NCBI GenBank assembly: GCA_014529385.2
Contig: CM043949.1
Coordinates: forward strand, 112,160,477-112,222,476
DNA from: Adiantum capillus-veneris
Taxonomy: Eukaryota; Streptophyta; Polypodiopsida; Polypodiales; Pteridaceae
DNA length: 62,000 nt
Reading direction: 5' to 3'
Shown here: positions 42,532 through 51,469 of the stretch, one piece after another
How the letters are laid out: every line of letters begins with the position of its first letter
Numbering within the stretch: the first letter of the stretch is position 1
Made by a program: the position numbers and the translations under genes
The notes under the pieces: model-generated
Databases searched by the model: none
Seen by the model: only the letters and a program-made list of their open reading frames with translations
Told to the model about the DNA's origin: nothing

Positions 42532-43614
42532 AGCTACGCTTCACAGTAGTTTACTTTCCTGGGAAAAATTCGGTAGAGTTTCCCCTGTAAACTGACCTCT
42601 GAACCAATATCAACCTGTCAAATGAACCAAGAAAGCTTCATATTCTGCTGAAATTTTGGCAGAGTCTCCTTTGTAAAATGGCTCTGGTGTACTAAAAACA
42701 GACCAAAAAACAGCTCAAAAAACCACTGTCTCTCTGACACTGTAAGCTATGGGTAAACCTGTCTGCACATGTACTGTCTCTGATTGTCCTGTCATTGTCC
42801 TGTAAGCATAGACTGCAACAATGCCTCAACGGTAGTAAAGCAAAGATGCAATCCCAACTGTCTAACTCACAGTCAATACATCCTAGCTGCCTATCTAAGG
42901 GTGCTCGAGGGATCGCTCCAAGACCTGTATCACCGAAAGGATCTCAACATTCGAGAATCCCCCAGATCAATAAAACCTCACTCGATCCTCAACAAAGGCT
43001 GCAGTAAATCTGACAGTACATAGACTTCCCATAAAGTCATACATCCACAAATTTCCCACTGTATGCTGTAACCGCTGCGGCGGTTGTTTGCTGCATGACT
43101 CACAACCAGCAAACCCTCAACAGACATACATCATCTCTGACAATACATCCCATGTGGAAGTACCTGCAATGTCATGATGAAATCTGGAATATCAAGTAGC
43201 AAACACAAGCTACCTGATGAACTAGTGGATGTCGCCTACAGTCTGTGTGTAGATGCGCCCGTGTTGTATGTGACACGCCTCCAAGTACTGTGAGCCGTCC
43301 TTTGATGTGTAGACAACCACAAATCAACACTCTGGGAGTGTCGATATCCTCAGCACCTGCAGTCGTAGGCCGAAAAACCCAAATTTGCAGAGTCGGATCT
43401 GCACCCGCTGAGACCACGTAGTCGAAAATGGCCTGCGCAGAACTTTGTTGAAGCCGAACGGTGACTGAGATGACCTCAGAATGCAATTCTGAGCACACCA
43501 AGCCCTACGAGTTCTCCCACAAGATTTGGGTCCATGTCTTTGCCTGTCGAATTTCACTCCAATCTGAGCTGGTGACTCTAGCCTCCTGCAGTGCTTCCCC
43601 GAGCCTCGATCTGA
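42532..43614 (-). other. Copia 5' leader
   Basis: About 1.08 kb between primer site and gag. Open frames of 77-109 codons on both strands (for example 43172-43501) show no family signature and are treated as chance. Confidence 0.7.
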
Positions 43615-43626
43615 GCTCTGATACCA
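43615..43626 (-). other. Copia primer-binding site (initiator Met tRNA)
   Basis: Reverse strand TGGTATCAGAGC, the exact plant consensus, two bases inside the 5' LTR. Confidence 0.95.
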
Positions 43627-43628
43627 GT

Positions 43629-43820
43629 TGAAGGAGTACGAGCGAAAGTGCGACGCGAGAGAGAGTGCGAGAAGAAGAGCACGACGATATGGTGAACTCT
43701 CTCTAATGTAATGTGTAGAGCATAGTGAGTTCTTATTAGGTTTTTACAAAAAAATATGTGTACATAGCTGGCGGCCCGCCCACTTACCTGGGCGACCACA
43801 TTGGGCTTTATACCCCAACA
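43629..43820 (-). repeat. Copia 5' LTR
   Basis: 192 bp with the same ends as 38674-38865. Confidence 0.95.
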
Positions 43821-43825
43821 GTACC
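43821..43825. other. Target-site duplication, right (GTACC)
   Basis: Identical to 38669-38673. Confidence 0.93.
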
Positions 43826-44760
43826 ACCACCAAACTGTGATTTGATCATATGGATTTGTTCCTCACCTTGTGGGGAGCACATTGATGTGTTCTGTGCCTG
43901 GGAAAAGTTTTGTTTGGATGCCTCTAAGGGCCCTTGACCTATTTGACCCGATCCGACTTTGATTTGATCCCTTCGCCCATTTGTGCAATGATTTGCACTT
44001 GCATGCGTAATAGACTTGATCTTTACTTGATAAGGAACATACCTGTGAAATCTGGTATGAAATGCTGGTTCTGATCGTCCGTACGGGGTAGAAATGTGGC
44101 AGCTCGCTCTAGGTCAAGAAGCTCTCTTCTTCTCTCTCAAAATGTAAAAATGAACAATGAGCTAGAATTTGGCCTACCTGACCTATATTTTCCTGAGATT
44201 TTCGTGACATAGGGCTGATTTTCCTCACCTTTGATACCGATATAATCTGCATACCACCTGTGGGTCGAACCGCTTGTCATTCCAGCGTCGTATGACCATT
44301 TGATGCGATTTTGGCGAAATGTAGTCATGATCATTAAGGCTGAAATTCGACATCTTCAGATTAGCTTCATATCTTCCATGCTTGATAACCTTATCATGAT
44401 ACTTCGGCGTTTGCTTCCAAAACTTGATTCCGATACTTATGAGCGATATTCTTTAATTTTTGATATTTTATTAACGAAAATCAAACAAAATAAATTGAAA
44501 ATACTTATTAACTGGCAAAAGTTAGCCAAAATTATTATACTCACCCCTAAGCATATATTTTCTCTAGAAGCATCCCAATGCTCCGGATTTTGTCATTACA
44601 GCTCATTATTATGCTGGTCGGATGATACAAAACGCTAAAAATACCAGGTTTTGATCGAATATGTTCGAAATTAAACTCTAAATAATGAAAAAAAACACAC
44701 ATTATGTACATATATACACGTTGGACCCCTTAATGGCCCTGACTGTTGCTAGATTCATCA
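43826..44760 (-). mobile_element. Probable 3' LTR (start) of the Tat-like element
   Basis: It lies directly after a polypurine tract (44765-44781, reverse strand) and ends ...TTCATCA at 44760, so on the reverse strand it begins TGATGAATC. It is AT-rich and non-coding, and it joins the palindrome region across the Copia insertion. The other LTR end and its partner copy are not identified. Confidence 0.45.
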
Positions 44761-44764
44761 ATTA

Positions 44765-44781
44765 CTCCCCTCTTCCTTGTC
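44765..44781 (-). other. Polypurine tract of the Tat-like element
   Basis: Reverse strand GACAAGGAAGAGGGGAG, followed by TAATTGATG. Same style as AAGGAAGGGGGGAG at 33.9 and 23.1 kb. Confidence 0.6.
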
Positions 44782-45300
44782 TGAGTCATCTCGGACGAAG
44801 GTTGGGTGCATGTGCATGGATTTTGGAATCTGTGTCTATGCATGGCCATGTAATGTGGCCCTATTCTGATGTTTGAGACAATGCGTTGGGTAACAAGGTG
44901 CTGTGCAAGATGCGGGGACTGAATGTAGTTTTCAGTGGCTTTTGATGGCAAGGGTAGCTGTGTATGGAACAGAAGAGCTTGCAGTTGAATTGCTCTTTCC
45001 CCGATTGTGGGTGTTGTGATGGCAACTCTTTTTGGAACCCATTTGTATGCGGTTTGTTGCATCTTTAGAGATTGGACTTTAGTTTTCACAGGTTTCCAGT
45101 GCCATTTTGGAGGTTCACGCTTCTTGTTTTGAGTTTTGGGTTTCCTTTCGATCTCTGTCGCCGAATCATTAGTTTTCTCCAGTTTTGGTTGCCATTTCCA
45201 CTCTGGAGTAACTCCTGAAGGTCTTTGAGATGGTGCTGCTTCCATCTGGAGTTTGTCTTTAGGTAGCCATATCTTGCTCGGTTTGTTGGGTATCAATCTT
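44782..45300 (-). pseudogene. W-x-P-K tail domain of the Tat-like element
   Basis: This reverse-strand frame encodes four evenly scattered Trp-Pro-Lys motifs: SKIWLPKDKL, EWKWQPKLE, KWHWKPVKTK and YKWVPKRVAI, separated by Lys/Glu/Gln-rich sequence. A His-rich end follows, and the frame overlaps the polypurine tract. It follows the second protease after a frameshift near 45300. The KWVPK motif also ends ORF2 of the Gag-Pro element at 22.5 kb. I know no named domain with this pattern; RNA or chromatin binding would be a guess. Confidence 0.6.
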
Positions 45301-45850
45301 TATCAATCTTTTCTTTATCCATACTCTCCGAATAACCTTTTGTGGTGTTTTTCGCTGATGAGCCGGTTGCTTTTTGTCGATGGGGATACTCGGCCACGAG
45401 TGATCTGTTTTGGCGAATGGAGTCATGTACATGTTAGAGTCGTGTGTGTACATTAACGCATGTTCTGACCATTCAGTGACTGCATTGTACGTTCTCATCC
45501 ATGGAACTCCCAAGCATAGTGATTCTCTGATTTCTCCGTCTTCCATTACGAAAAATTGATGAGGACAACTATTTCCATCAATATTGATTGGTAAGTTTAC
45601 TATCCCCAATGTTGGCATCGTTGCTCTGTTTGCCGCTTGTAAATCACGTGTGGATTGCTGTAAGCATCCTGTAAGTAGAGAAGTTGACCACATTGACTCT
45701 TGCTCCTGTGTCAATCAATGCTCGTTGATATCTGCCATGCGGAAGTCTAACATTGATGCGAACATCGATTCCTATTTCCCATTGCTCATTAGTTTGAATT
45801 ATAGAAAGAGGAATTTGAGTCGTATCTACTGGTTGAGGAATTCTTTATTG
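45301..45850 (-). pseudogene. Second retropepsin-like domain, downstream of integrase
   Basis: After the integrase C-terminus, in the same reverse-strand frame (with TGA and TAA in between), the sequence reads WEIGIDVRINVRLPHGRYQR and ALIDTGARVNVVN, with a canonical DTG at 45704-45712. A frameshift follows, then RATMPTLGIVNLPINIDG, CPHQFFVMEDGEIRESLCLG and VPWMRTYNAVTEWSEHALMY. The flap-like and L-G-x-P-W-M elements match the carboxy half of retropepsins (compare ILGRPFM). The first protease of this element lies 5 kb upstream with NSG. A second aspartic protease in the env-like position is unusual. Function unknown; processing or a non-catalytic fold are both possible. Confidence 0.65.
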
Positions 45851-45879
45851 TTGCAAGTTTTGTTTTCATTTTAAAATCC

Positions 45880-46200
45880 TGACTTTGGCCTCCTCCTGTG
45901 CTTGAGCTTTTGTCTCTTTTTCTTTGTTCTTGCACTCCTTCGCAGCGTGTATTTTGGCAAGCATCTCTGAGGTCAGTGGTAGGTTGTATTTCTTTAGTCT
46001 GCAACCACTAATCCAGTTAGGCATTTCCTCTCCCTCAATGTCGCAAGTTTAATGGCACCGCTAGATGATATGTCATGAATCACATAGGGTCCATTGCCTC
46101 ACTTTTTGAATTTCCGGGAATGTTGTTTCAGGGTATACATTAAGACGTAATCCCCAGTAGCAAATTCCTTGCTGATAACATGTTGATCAAAGAATGATTT
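45880..46200 (-). pseudogene. Integrase C-terminal domain and linker of the Tat-like element
   Basis: The reverse strand reads SFFDQHVISKEFATGDYVLM, HSRKFKK, a stop, GNGPYVIHDISSSGAIKLAT and, one frame over, GEEMPNWISGCRLKKYNLPL, which is the GPY/F-like integrase end with the RLK-Y closing motif. It is followed by a Lys/Glu helix (MLAKIHAAKECKNKEKETK) that leads in frame to the second protease. This shows that integrase and the downstream protease belong to one element. Confidence 0.7.
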
Positions 46201-46342
46201 CATGTTTCATTTTTACGCGTAGATTGATGCAACAGCTCTCAATCTAGTTTCATCTAGCTTTTCTAGGATATCTACCTGATTGGATAATTCATGGCCCGTC
46301 CATTCTACTTGTTTAGCGACCCGAAGCATGGGGATAAGAAAT

Positions 46343-46960
46343 TCAAGTGGCAAAATCGCTTGAATTCCATAAACCATGTTGAACGGAGTCGTTCCGATTT
46401 GATGTTTTGTAAGCTACTCTATATGCCCATAAAGCTGAATGTAGATTTTGATCCCAGTCAGCTCTCAATTCACCAACAATTTTGGTGAGAATTGTCACCA
46501 GAATCTTATTCGTACTTTCTGCTTGGACGTTAGCTTGTGGGTGATAGGGAGCTGACTTCCTGTGAATTACCATGAATTCATCCAATAGGAATTCGATCAC
46601 TTCATTGATGAAGTGAGTTCCTCTATCGCTCACTAGCTCTATTGGTAAGCCATATCTGGGGAAAATGTTCTCATACAAAAACTGTGCTGTCGTTTTTGCA
46701 TCATTTCTGGTTGTTGCTTTCGCTTCCACCCATTTTGTTAGATAATCTGTTGCCACAATAATGTATTGAGCTTGTGTTTTATATCCCGGAGGCGCTATCG
46801 GTCCTACAAAATCTATTCCCCATTTCGCAAACGCTCTTGCCCCCATCATTGACCCCAAGGGCATATCATCTCGTGCTCTACTAATTTTTGTTTTCTGGAA
46901 ATCGTCACATCGTTTCACGAACTCTTCAGCATTCATGAATAGTGTAGGCCACCATATGCC
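46343..46960 (-). pseudogene. Tat-like integrase catalytic core
   Basis: The frame from 46936 encodes the end of a zinc-binding domain (EEFVKRCDDFQKTKISRAR, with the second Cys of the CxxC replaced by Phe). Then comes the core: AKWGIDFVGPIAPPGYKTQA (Asp), IELVSDRGTHFINEVIEF (Asp), PYHPQANVQAESTNKILV (Glu), and LHSALWAYRVAYKTS. All three DDE residues remain. The frame is lost after 46343. It would join element DNA to the host chromosome. Confidence 0.85.
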
Positions 46961-47664
46961 TGAAAAAATAAGAATTGCTTTGGCCGTTTTGTCAGCTGAG
47001 AAATGTCCACCAGCTTGTCCGCCGTGTGCTTGCTCTAAGATAGGAATGTATTCCTCTTCAGTCGCTCACATTCTCAATTGATTGTCTTTTCCCATCTTGT
47101 AAAGATTGTCCTCAATCAGTACATAGTTTTCTGCCTCTTTCGTGATCGTTTTGATACATGATCTACTCATCCCTTTAGGCAGTATCTTGGTGGTGGTGAG
47201 GTAATCAACAATGTTGTTACTCCATCGGGGTGCTACATATAATCTGAATAGAGTCGCCTGCTCAATTGGATTTTGAAGCGTGCATCTAATGCATGCTTTG
47301 ATATGCGTATGAACACTACGTTGCATTTTTGGCCAATACACACCCATTCTCATCAATCTTTGATACATCTATGCATGCCGATTGTGAATCCCCGTTGCTT
47401 TTACATGAGCTTGGTTTAGGTACAATTCCCGTTCACTCGATTCAACACAAAACTGTATAACCTGCTCGCCAACATTACCAATGATCTAGATGCTGCAATG
47501 GTAGATGGTTGTCTTGTCACATTCAATGACCCGATAGTCAGCAAAGGAATTACATTCTCACTCCATCTTGGAACCATTTCTATGTTGAAAAGATATGCAT
47601 CTGGAAAATCATCATCAACCCCTACTGGGTTTTCTCCATGCATCATTCTAGATAAATGATCCAC
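46898..47664 (-). pseudogene. Two successive pre-integrase zinc-binding modules
   Basis: Two similar modules follow each other on the reverse strand. Module 1 (about 47574-47282) has VPRWSENVIPLLT, then QAHVKATGIHNRHA, a stop, GVYWPKMQRSVHTHIKACIR and the CIRC pair. Module 2 (about 47233-46898) has APRWSNNIVDYLTT, ENYVLIEDNLYKMGKDNQL, a stop, LEQAHGGQAGGHFSADKTAK and IWWPTLFMNAEEFVKRC. Each has the H...H...CxxC order of an integrase HHCC domain (module 2 with Phe for the last Cys) and each starts with PRWSxN[VI]. A VDHLSR-like RNase H end precedes them. Retroelements normally have one such module. Confidence 0.6.
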
Positions 47665-47693
47665 TCTTTGGTGTGTAGTTCCTTTTTTGACTA

Positions 47694-48212
47694 CTATCGT
47701 GAAGTCAGCTCAAGAAGTATGATGAACCATCGAACGATCCTTCCCGTACTGCAAGGTTTGTTTACTAAGTACAGCAGTGCTTGGTGATCAACGAAGAATA
47801 CAAATTTATTGGAAAGTAAGTAGTGTCTAAAATTTTTCACCGCATAGACCATACCCAAACCCTCCCTCTCAGTTGTTGTGTAATTATTCTCTGCATTGTT
47901 CAGTTGTCTACTGGAGTAACTTATTGGAAAATCCATGTTGTTCTCTCCAGGTTGTGCAAGTATGCATCCTATTGCATACGATGATGCATCTACGTGGATG
48001 TGGAATATCTTATCCCAATCCAGAGCCTTCAAAATTGGAGCGGAAATTAACCTTTGCTTCAAAGTTTGAAAAGCTTTCTCGCACTCATCCGTCCACTCAA
48101 ATTTAGTTATCAGCGCGTAAAGTGGTTTTGCAATTATAGCGTATGAGTAGATAAATTTGCGATAATATCCACAATGGCCCATAAATGTCTGTACCTCCTT
48201 TACCTTTACTGG
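47694..48212 (-). pseudogene. Tat-like RNase H
   Basis: The reverse frame reads MGHCGYYRKFIYSYAIIAKP, FEWTDECEKAFQTLKQRLIS, IFHIHVDASSYAIGCILAQP, NNAENNYTTTEREGLGMVYA, LLSNKFVFFVDHQALLYLVN. The catalytic acids are in place: Asp in HVDAS, Glu in TTTERE, Asp in FVDHQ. It is in the same frame as the RT, from which it is separated by one stop near 48213. The frame ends at 47694 before the VDHLSR motif, which lies in another frame. Confidence 0.88.
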
Positions 48213-48953
48213 TCATGGTAGATCAACAATGGAGCTGATCTTCTCCATGTCTGTCCAAATACCGTTTTTGGACACTATATGTCCCAATATTTTTCCCTGC
48301 CTTACCATGAAGACACATTTCTCTGGATTTAGGCAAATCCGATACAGTCTGCCTTTTTCGAACACCTTCGTCAAGTGCTCTATGTGTTCCAATCTTACAA
48401 GAGAGTGAACGCACAAGTCATCCATGTAGATTTCTAAGAATTTTCTTAGATATTCTTTAAAAGCATGACCCATCAGCCTCTGAAATGTGGCTGGTGCATT
48501 TGTTAAGCCAAAATCCATTACCCGGAATGCAAAAATACCCCATTCAGCTACGAAAGCCGTTTTGTGATGATCCTCTGGCTTTATTGCGAGTTGGTTGTAA
48601 CCCGAAAATCCATCTAAGAAACTATAAGCCTCTTTTCTTGCCACTCTTTCTATTACATGATCAGTAATGGGTAGGGGATAGTTGTCCCGAATTGAAGCAG
48701 CGTTTACTTTCTTGAGTTTAACGCACACTCTTAACTTTCTATTTTTCTTCGAGACCACCACAATCGGTGAAACCCAATCGGTGTGCTCAATTTCGTAAAT
48801 AAACTCTGCCTCTTTAAGTTTATCTATCTCCTCCTTGATCTTTTTTGCAAACGTTTCATTGTAAGTATAGGGACGTTGTCTGCTGGGTTTGGCGTCATTC
48901 TTAAGGGGTATTTTGTGTTGACAGATACTTGGATCCACACCCTTAAGCTCTTT
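48213..48953 (-). pseudogene. Tat-like reverse transcriptase
   Basis: Reverse-strand RT: KGVDPSICQHKIPLKNDAKP (pre-palm), EIEHTDWVSPIVVVSKKNRK, AYSFLDGFSGYNQLAIKPED, AFRVMDFGLTNAPATFQRLM, and the catalytic FLEIYMDDLCVHS (YMDD in place of the usual Y/F-x-DD-ILVYS form), then ICLNPEKCVFMVRQGKILGH. It shares its frame with the protease segment on its right, from which only a TAA at 48954-48956 (WS*KEL) separates it. The Tat-typical DVFAW motif lies just before that stop. Confidence 0.9.
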
Positions 48954-48956
48954 TTA

Positions 48957-50599
48957 TGACCATGCAAACACATCTCTATATTGTTTAAGAGTAGCTACCA
49001 AAAGCCTTTCCTCTTCTTCAGTAAGATCCGTGGCAATATATGTAGGTTTGGGATCTTCTCCCGGCTCCTCTAGATCTATTCGTTTGGCTTTCTTAGGACC
49101 GTCGTAAGATGTACCCAGTTCCTTTAATTCCCTCACTGGTTGTTGCACTATGATTTTCCTATCTTGTATGGTATACTTCTTATAATGGGACGATGCATCC
49201 ATCTTGTCAGAATTCGTGTCCTCATTTGTTTCCAAGTCAGTCGTCCATATGTCTCTGAGGGTTGGCTTGAGCTTATTGTACTCCGTTTTCCTCTCTATTT
49301 TGGTAATTCCAGACCCTGTTTTCCCCCCTTTATGCGACTTAGTCGTTCGCTTTTCATGTCTGTTCTTCTTGTTGTTTTTCCATGGTTTAGTTTTAATAAA
49401 CTGGCCAGTGACCTCGTCTTTGCAATCATCAGCTTTGACAAGCTTTAGATATCCCATTCTGTCATTGACAAGAGGCATCGGATTATGCTTATTCGCCCTT
49501 GATTTTCTTGTTCTCTTGGATTTATACCGCTCTTGTCGACTAGGTTTTTGGTTAGGAAACTTGTAAAACCTATCCTGTCTCGACGTGTATTTCCTATTCG
49601 TCTCTAATCCACATGATCTTTCATCATCAGCCTCTATCATTTGGATTTCATCATCCAGTGATGGAAGGTCACCACTTAGTGAATGTGTGAATTCCTCCTC
49701 GATTCGATTCCTATCGTTCACTACAGATATCTCATCAATAATTCTTTTACACTCGGTCTCAAGTGGTGGTTCTTCTTGTTCCTCGCTCTCCGATCCTGAC
49801 TCAAGGATGACGCTAGCCATTTGCAACGTTACTAGGTCGTATCCTTCTTCGTCACAAAATTTTGTAGGCGTGCATTTGTTAACACATACGTCCAAGGTTG
49901 ACAATATTTGAGTCCACCCAAATGGCTCAAATAAATGTTCAGGGAAAGGTTCTGGGAGATAAGCCTTGTCTTCTACGGATCTTTCCAATACGCAGTCCTC
50001 TTTGATTATGTCTCCACAATCAGATGCTCCACACATCCAGACATGCGCTTTCGTTTGCATCCATGCAGGTATTTCTTTTTCGTTTACAGTGGTTGAATTA
50101 AATTCTTGCACTGGTGTTTTTGCAACGTCTCTATAGCTGTGATCCTTCATGTTGATTTTCCTTATTAGCTCTTCGTGCCTTAGGTAAATTTGGTCATACC
50201 CCCAATCTTGTATCATTTTAAGTTGACGCATAAAAGGTCGTCCCAAAATAATACCGAAGTTGTTCGTTTTCCCGAAATCCATCACAACAAAGGTGTGCTC
50301 ATAGTTAATTCCACACGAAGTTATAACTATTTGGTCCAGGATTCCCAATGGTCTCTCTACATACCCATCTGCGAGTTGCAGTTTCATTCTCATTTTTTTG
50401 AGAGCTGGACGGCCCCATTTCTCCCCGATTTGCTTTGCAGCAATCGCCACTCCCGCTCCACTATTTAGGATAGCTATCGTTTTTATATCCTGATATTCAA
50501 CAGGTAAGGTCGTATAACCCTCCTCGCCTTCACAGTAATCTTCGACCTTGTTTATGGGCACTAGTTGGGCGTTGGGTTGACCCTCCCGTTTGTTTTCTT
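48957..50599 (-). pseudogene. Tat-like first protease and post-protease domain
   Basis: Reading leftward, EYCEGEEG-type lead VEDYCEGEEGYTTLPVEYQD, active-site region IAILNSGAGVAIAAK, LADGYVERPLGILDQIVITS, and FGIILGRPFMRQLKMIQDWG form a retropepsin in which the catalytic Asp of DSG is Asn. The conserved post-protease domain (EIPAWMQTKAHVWMCGASDC, FGWTQILSTLDVCVNKCTPT) follows, then a 200-residue charged, basic linker (YKSKRTRKSRANKHN, KPWKNNKKNRHEKRTTKSHK) and the RT lead YIATDLTEEEERLLVATLKQ plus DVFAWS. It is homologous to the remnant at 11.95-13.3 kb. The right end is cut by a solo LTR and continues at 51361. Confidence 0.88.
50595..50599. other. Target-site duplication of the solo LTR, left (TTCTT)
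   Basis: TTCTT before the LTR and again at 51356-51360. Confidence 0.9.
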
Positions 50600-51355
50600 T
50601 GTTAGGAAATAAGACGTAGCTAAATAGATAATTGAGTAGATTACTTAATGGAGAGAGACAGATTTATATACACGAGATTATAGAGTAGAGTAGAGAGAGA
50701 GAGAGTACACACGATATACGTGGTTCACCCAATGTGGGCTACGTCCACGGGAAAGAAGCCACTCAATGGCTTTAGTACTTCAAAACAAGAATTAGTTTAC
50801 AAAGGGATTATACCCTTAATGGAGCTCCCGCCTTGCTTCACTCTCACCACCTCACACTCACCTTGTTGCATCAACTTCACACTATGAAATGTGTGTAGAA
50901 ATGGCCTCCTTTTATAGGCCAAAAGGGCTTCCCTCTCTTATGAGAGACAGCCATGTGTAGCCGCCCTTGTGCGAATAAGTCCAAATCGGACCCTCCAATC
51001 CGCCCATGTGTGGCCGCCCTTGAGAAGACAATTCCGCTTTTGAATTCGGCCATCGGCCATTGTATTCGGCCACCGGCCACCGGCCATTGACTTCCGACCA
51101 CCGACCATCGGCCATTGACTACCGGCCACCGGCCAACCGACTGGGCGAAAAAGAATATTCCGGCGAAAAAAAATTCTCGAGGGCCTCCGCCCCCGAGGCC
51201 TTTAAAGTTTCCCTTGATTCTTGTCCGTGAAAATTTTGGTTTCCGGTGAGTGATTTTCCTTCACGCACGATGGCTTCTCCTCATAATGGGGGCCTTAAAA
51301 ATGTGCGCTTTTACCACAGAAAATTACAAGGGTAAATCAGGCTCCATACTTAACA
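50600..51355 (-). mobile_element. Solo LTR, 756 bp
   Basis: The block starts TGTTAGGAAATAAG, ends CCATACTTAACA and is flanked by TTCTT duplications. It interrupts a protease frame that resumes at 51361. No internal region or second LTR adjoins it, so it is a solo LTR left by LTR-LTR recombination. A TATAAAAG on the reverse strand (50909-50916) shows reverse orientation. A CGGCCA/CCGGCCAC repeat cluster occupies about 51045-51140. Confidence 0.9.
51045..51140. repeat. CGGCCAC-type short tandem repeats inside the solo LTR
   Basis: About ten CGGCCA[CT] or CGACCA[CT] words in irregular spacing upstream of the TATA box; could be a U3 enhancer array. Confidence 0.7.
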
Positions 51356-51360
51356 TTCTT

Positions 51361-51469
51361 CTCCCGTAGGGATTTTCTGAAGAGGAACCTTTACTCCTTT
51401 GTGCTCCCAATGTGTTCCCAGGTCTTCCCATAAGTGTGGTCTGACTCTCAAGAGTTCTGACAGCGTGAT
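51361..51469 (-). pseudogene. Tat-like protease amino-terminal segment beyond the solo LTR
   Basis: The reverse strand encodes ITLSELLRVRPHLWEDLGTH and KVPLQKIPTGEE, matching TITLSELLKIRPHVWDEVG at 13.2 kb, and joins the protease frame across the solo LTR. It is cut at 51469 by the LTR of the chromovirus. Confidence 0.85.

Larger units (their letters stand above)
38674..43820 (-). mobile_element. Complete Copia retrotransposon (Tork-like), defective
   Basis: The 5,147-bp element on the reverse strand has 192-bp LTRs (38674-38865 and 43629-43820) and a GTACC target duplication. It also has an initiator-Met primer-binding site, gag, protease, integrase, RT, RNase H and a polypurine tract. LTRs differ at about 8 of 192 positions by eye. 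It carries three in-frame stops (41896-41898, 39522-39524, 39234-39236) and a deletion with frameshift between integrase and RT, so it cannot move by itself. It inserted into the arm of a palindrome. Confidence 0.95.

Noticed and set aside
43172-43557. 109- and 77-codon reverse frames in the Copia leader
   Set aside because: They overlap each other in different frames, have no motif and sit between primer site and gag.
49140-49566. Hydrophobic forward frames of 102 and 120 codons that look like membrane proteins
   Set aside because: They are antisense to the Lys/Arg-rich linker of the Tat-like pol; Lys codons read as Phe/Leu on the other strand.
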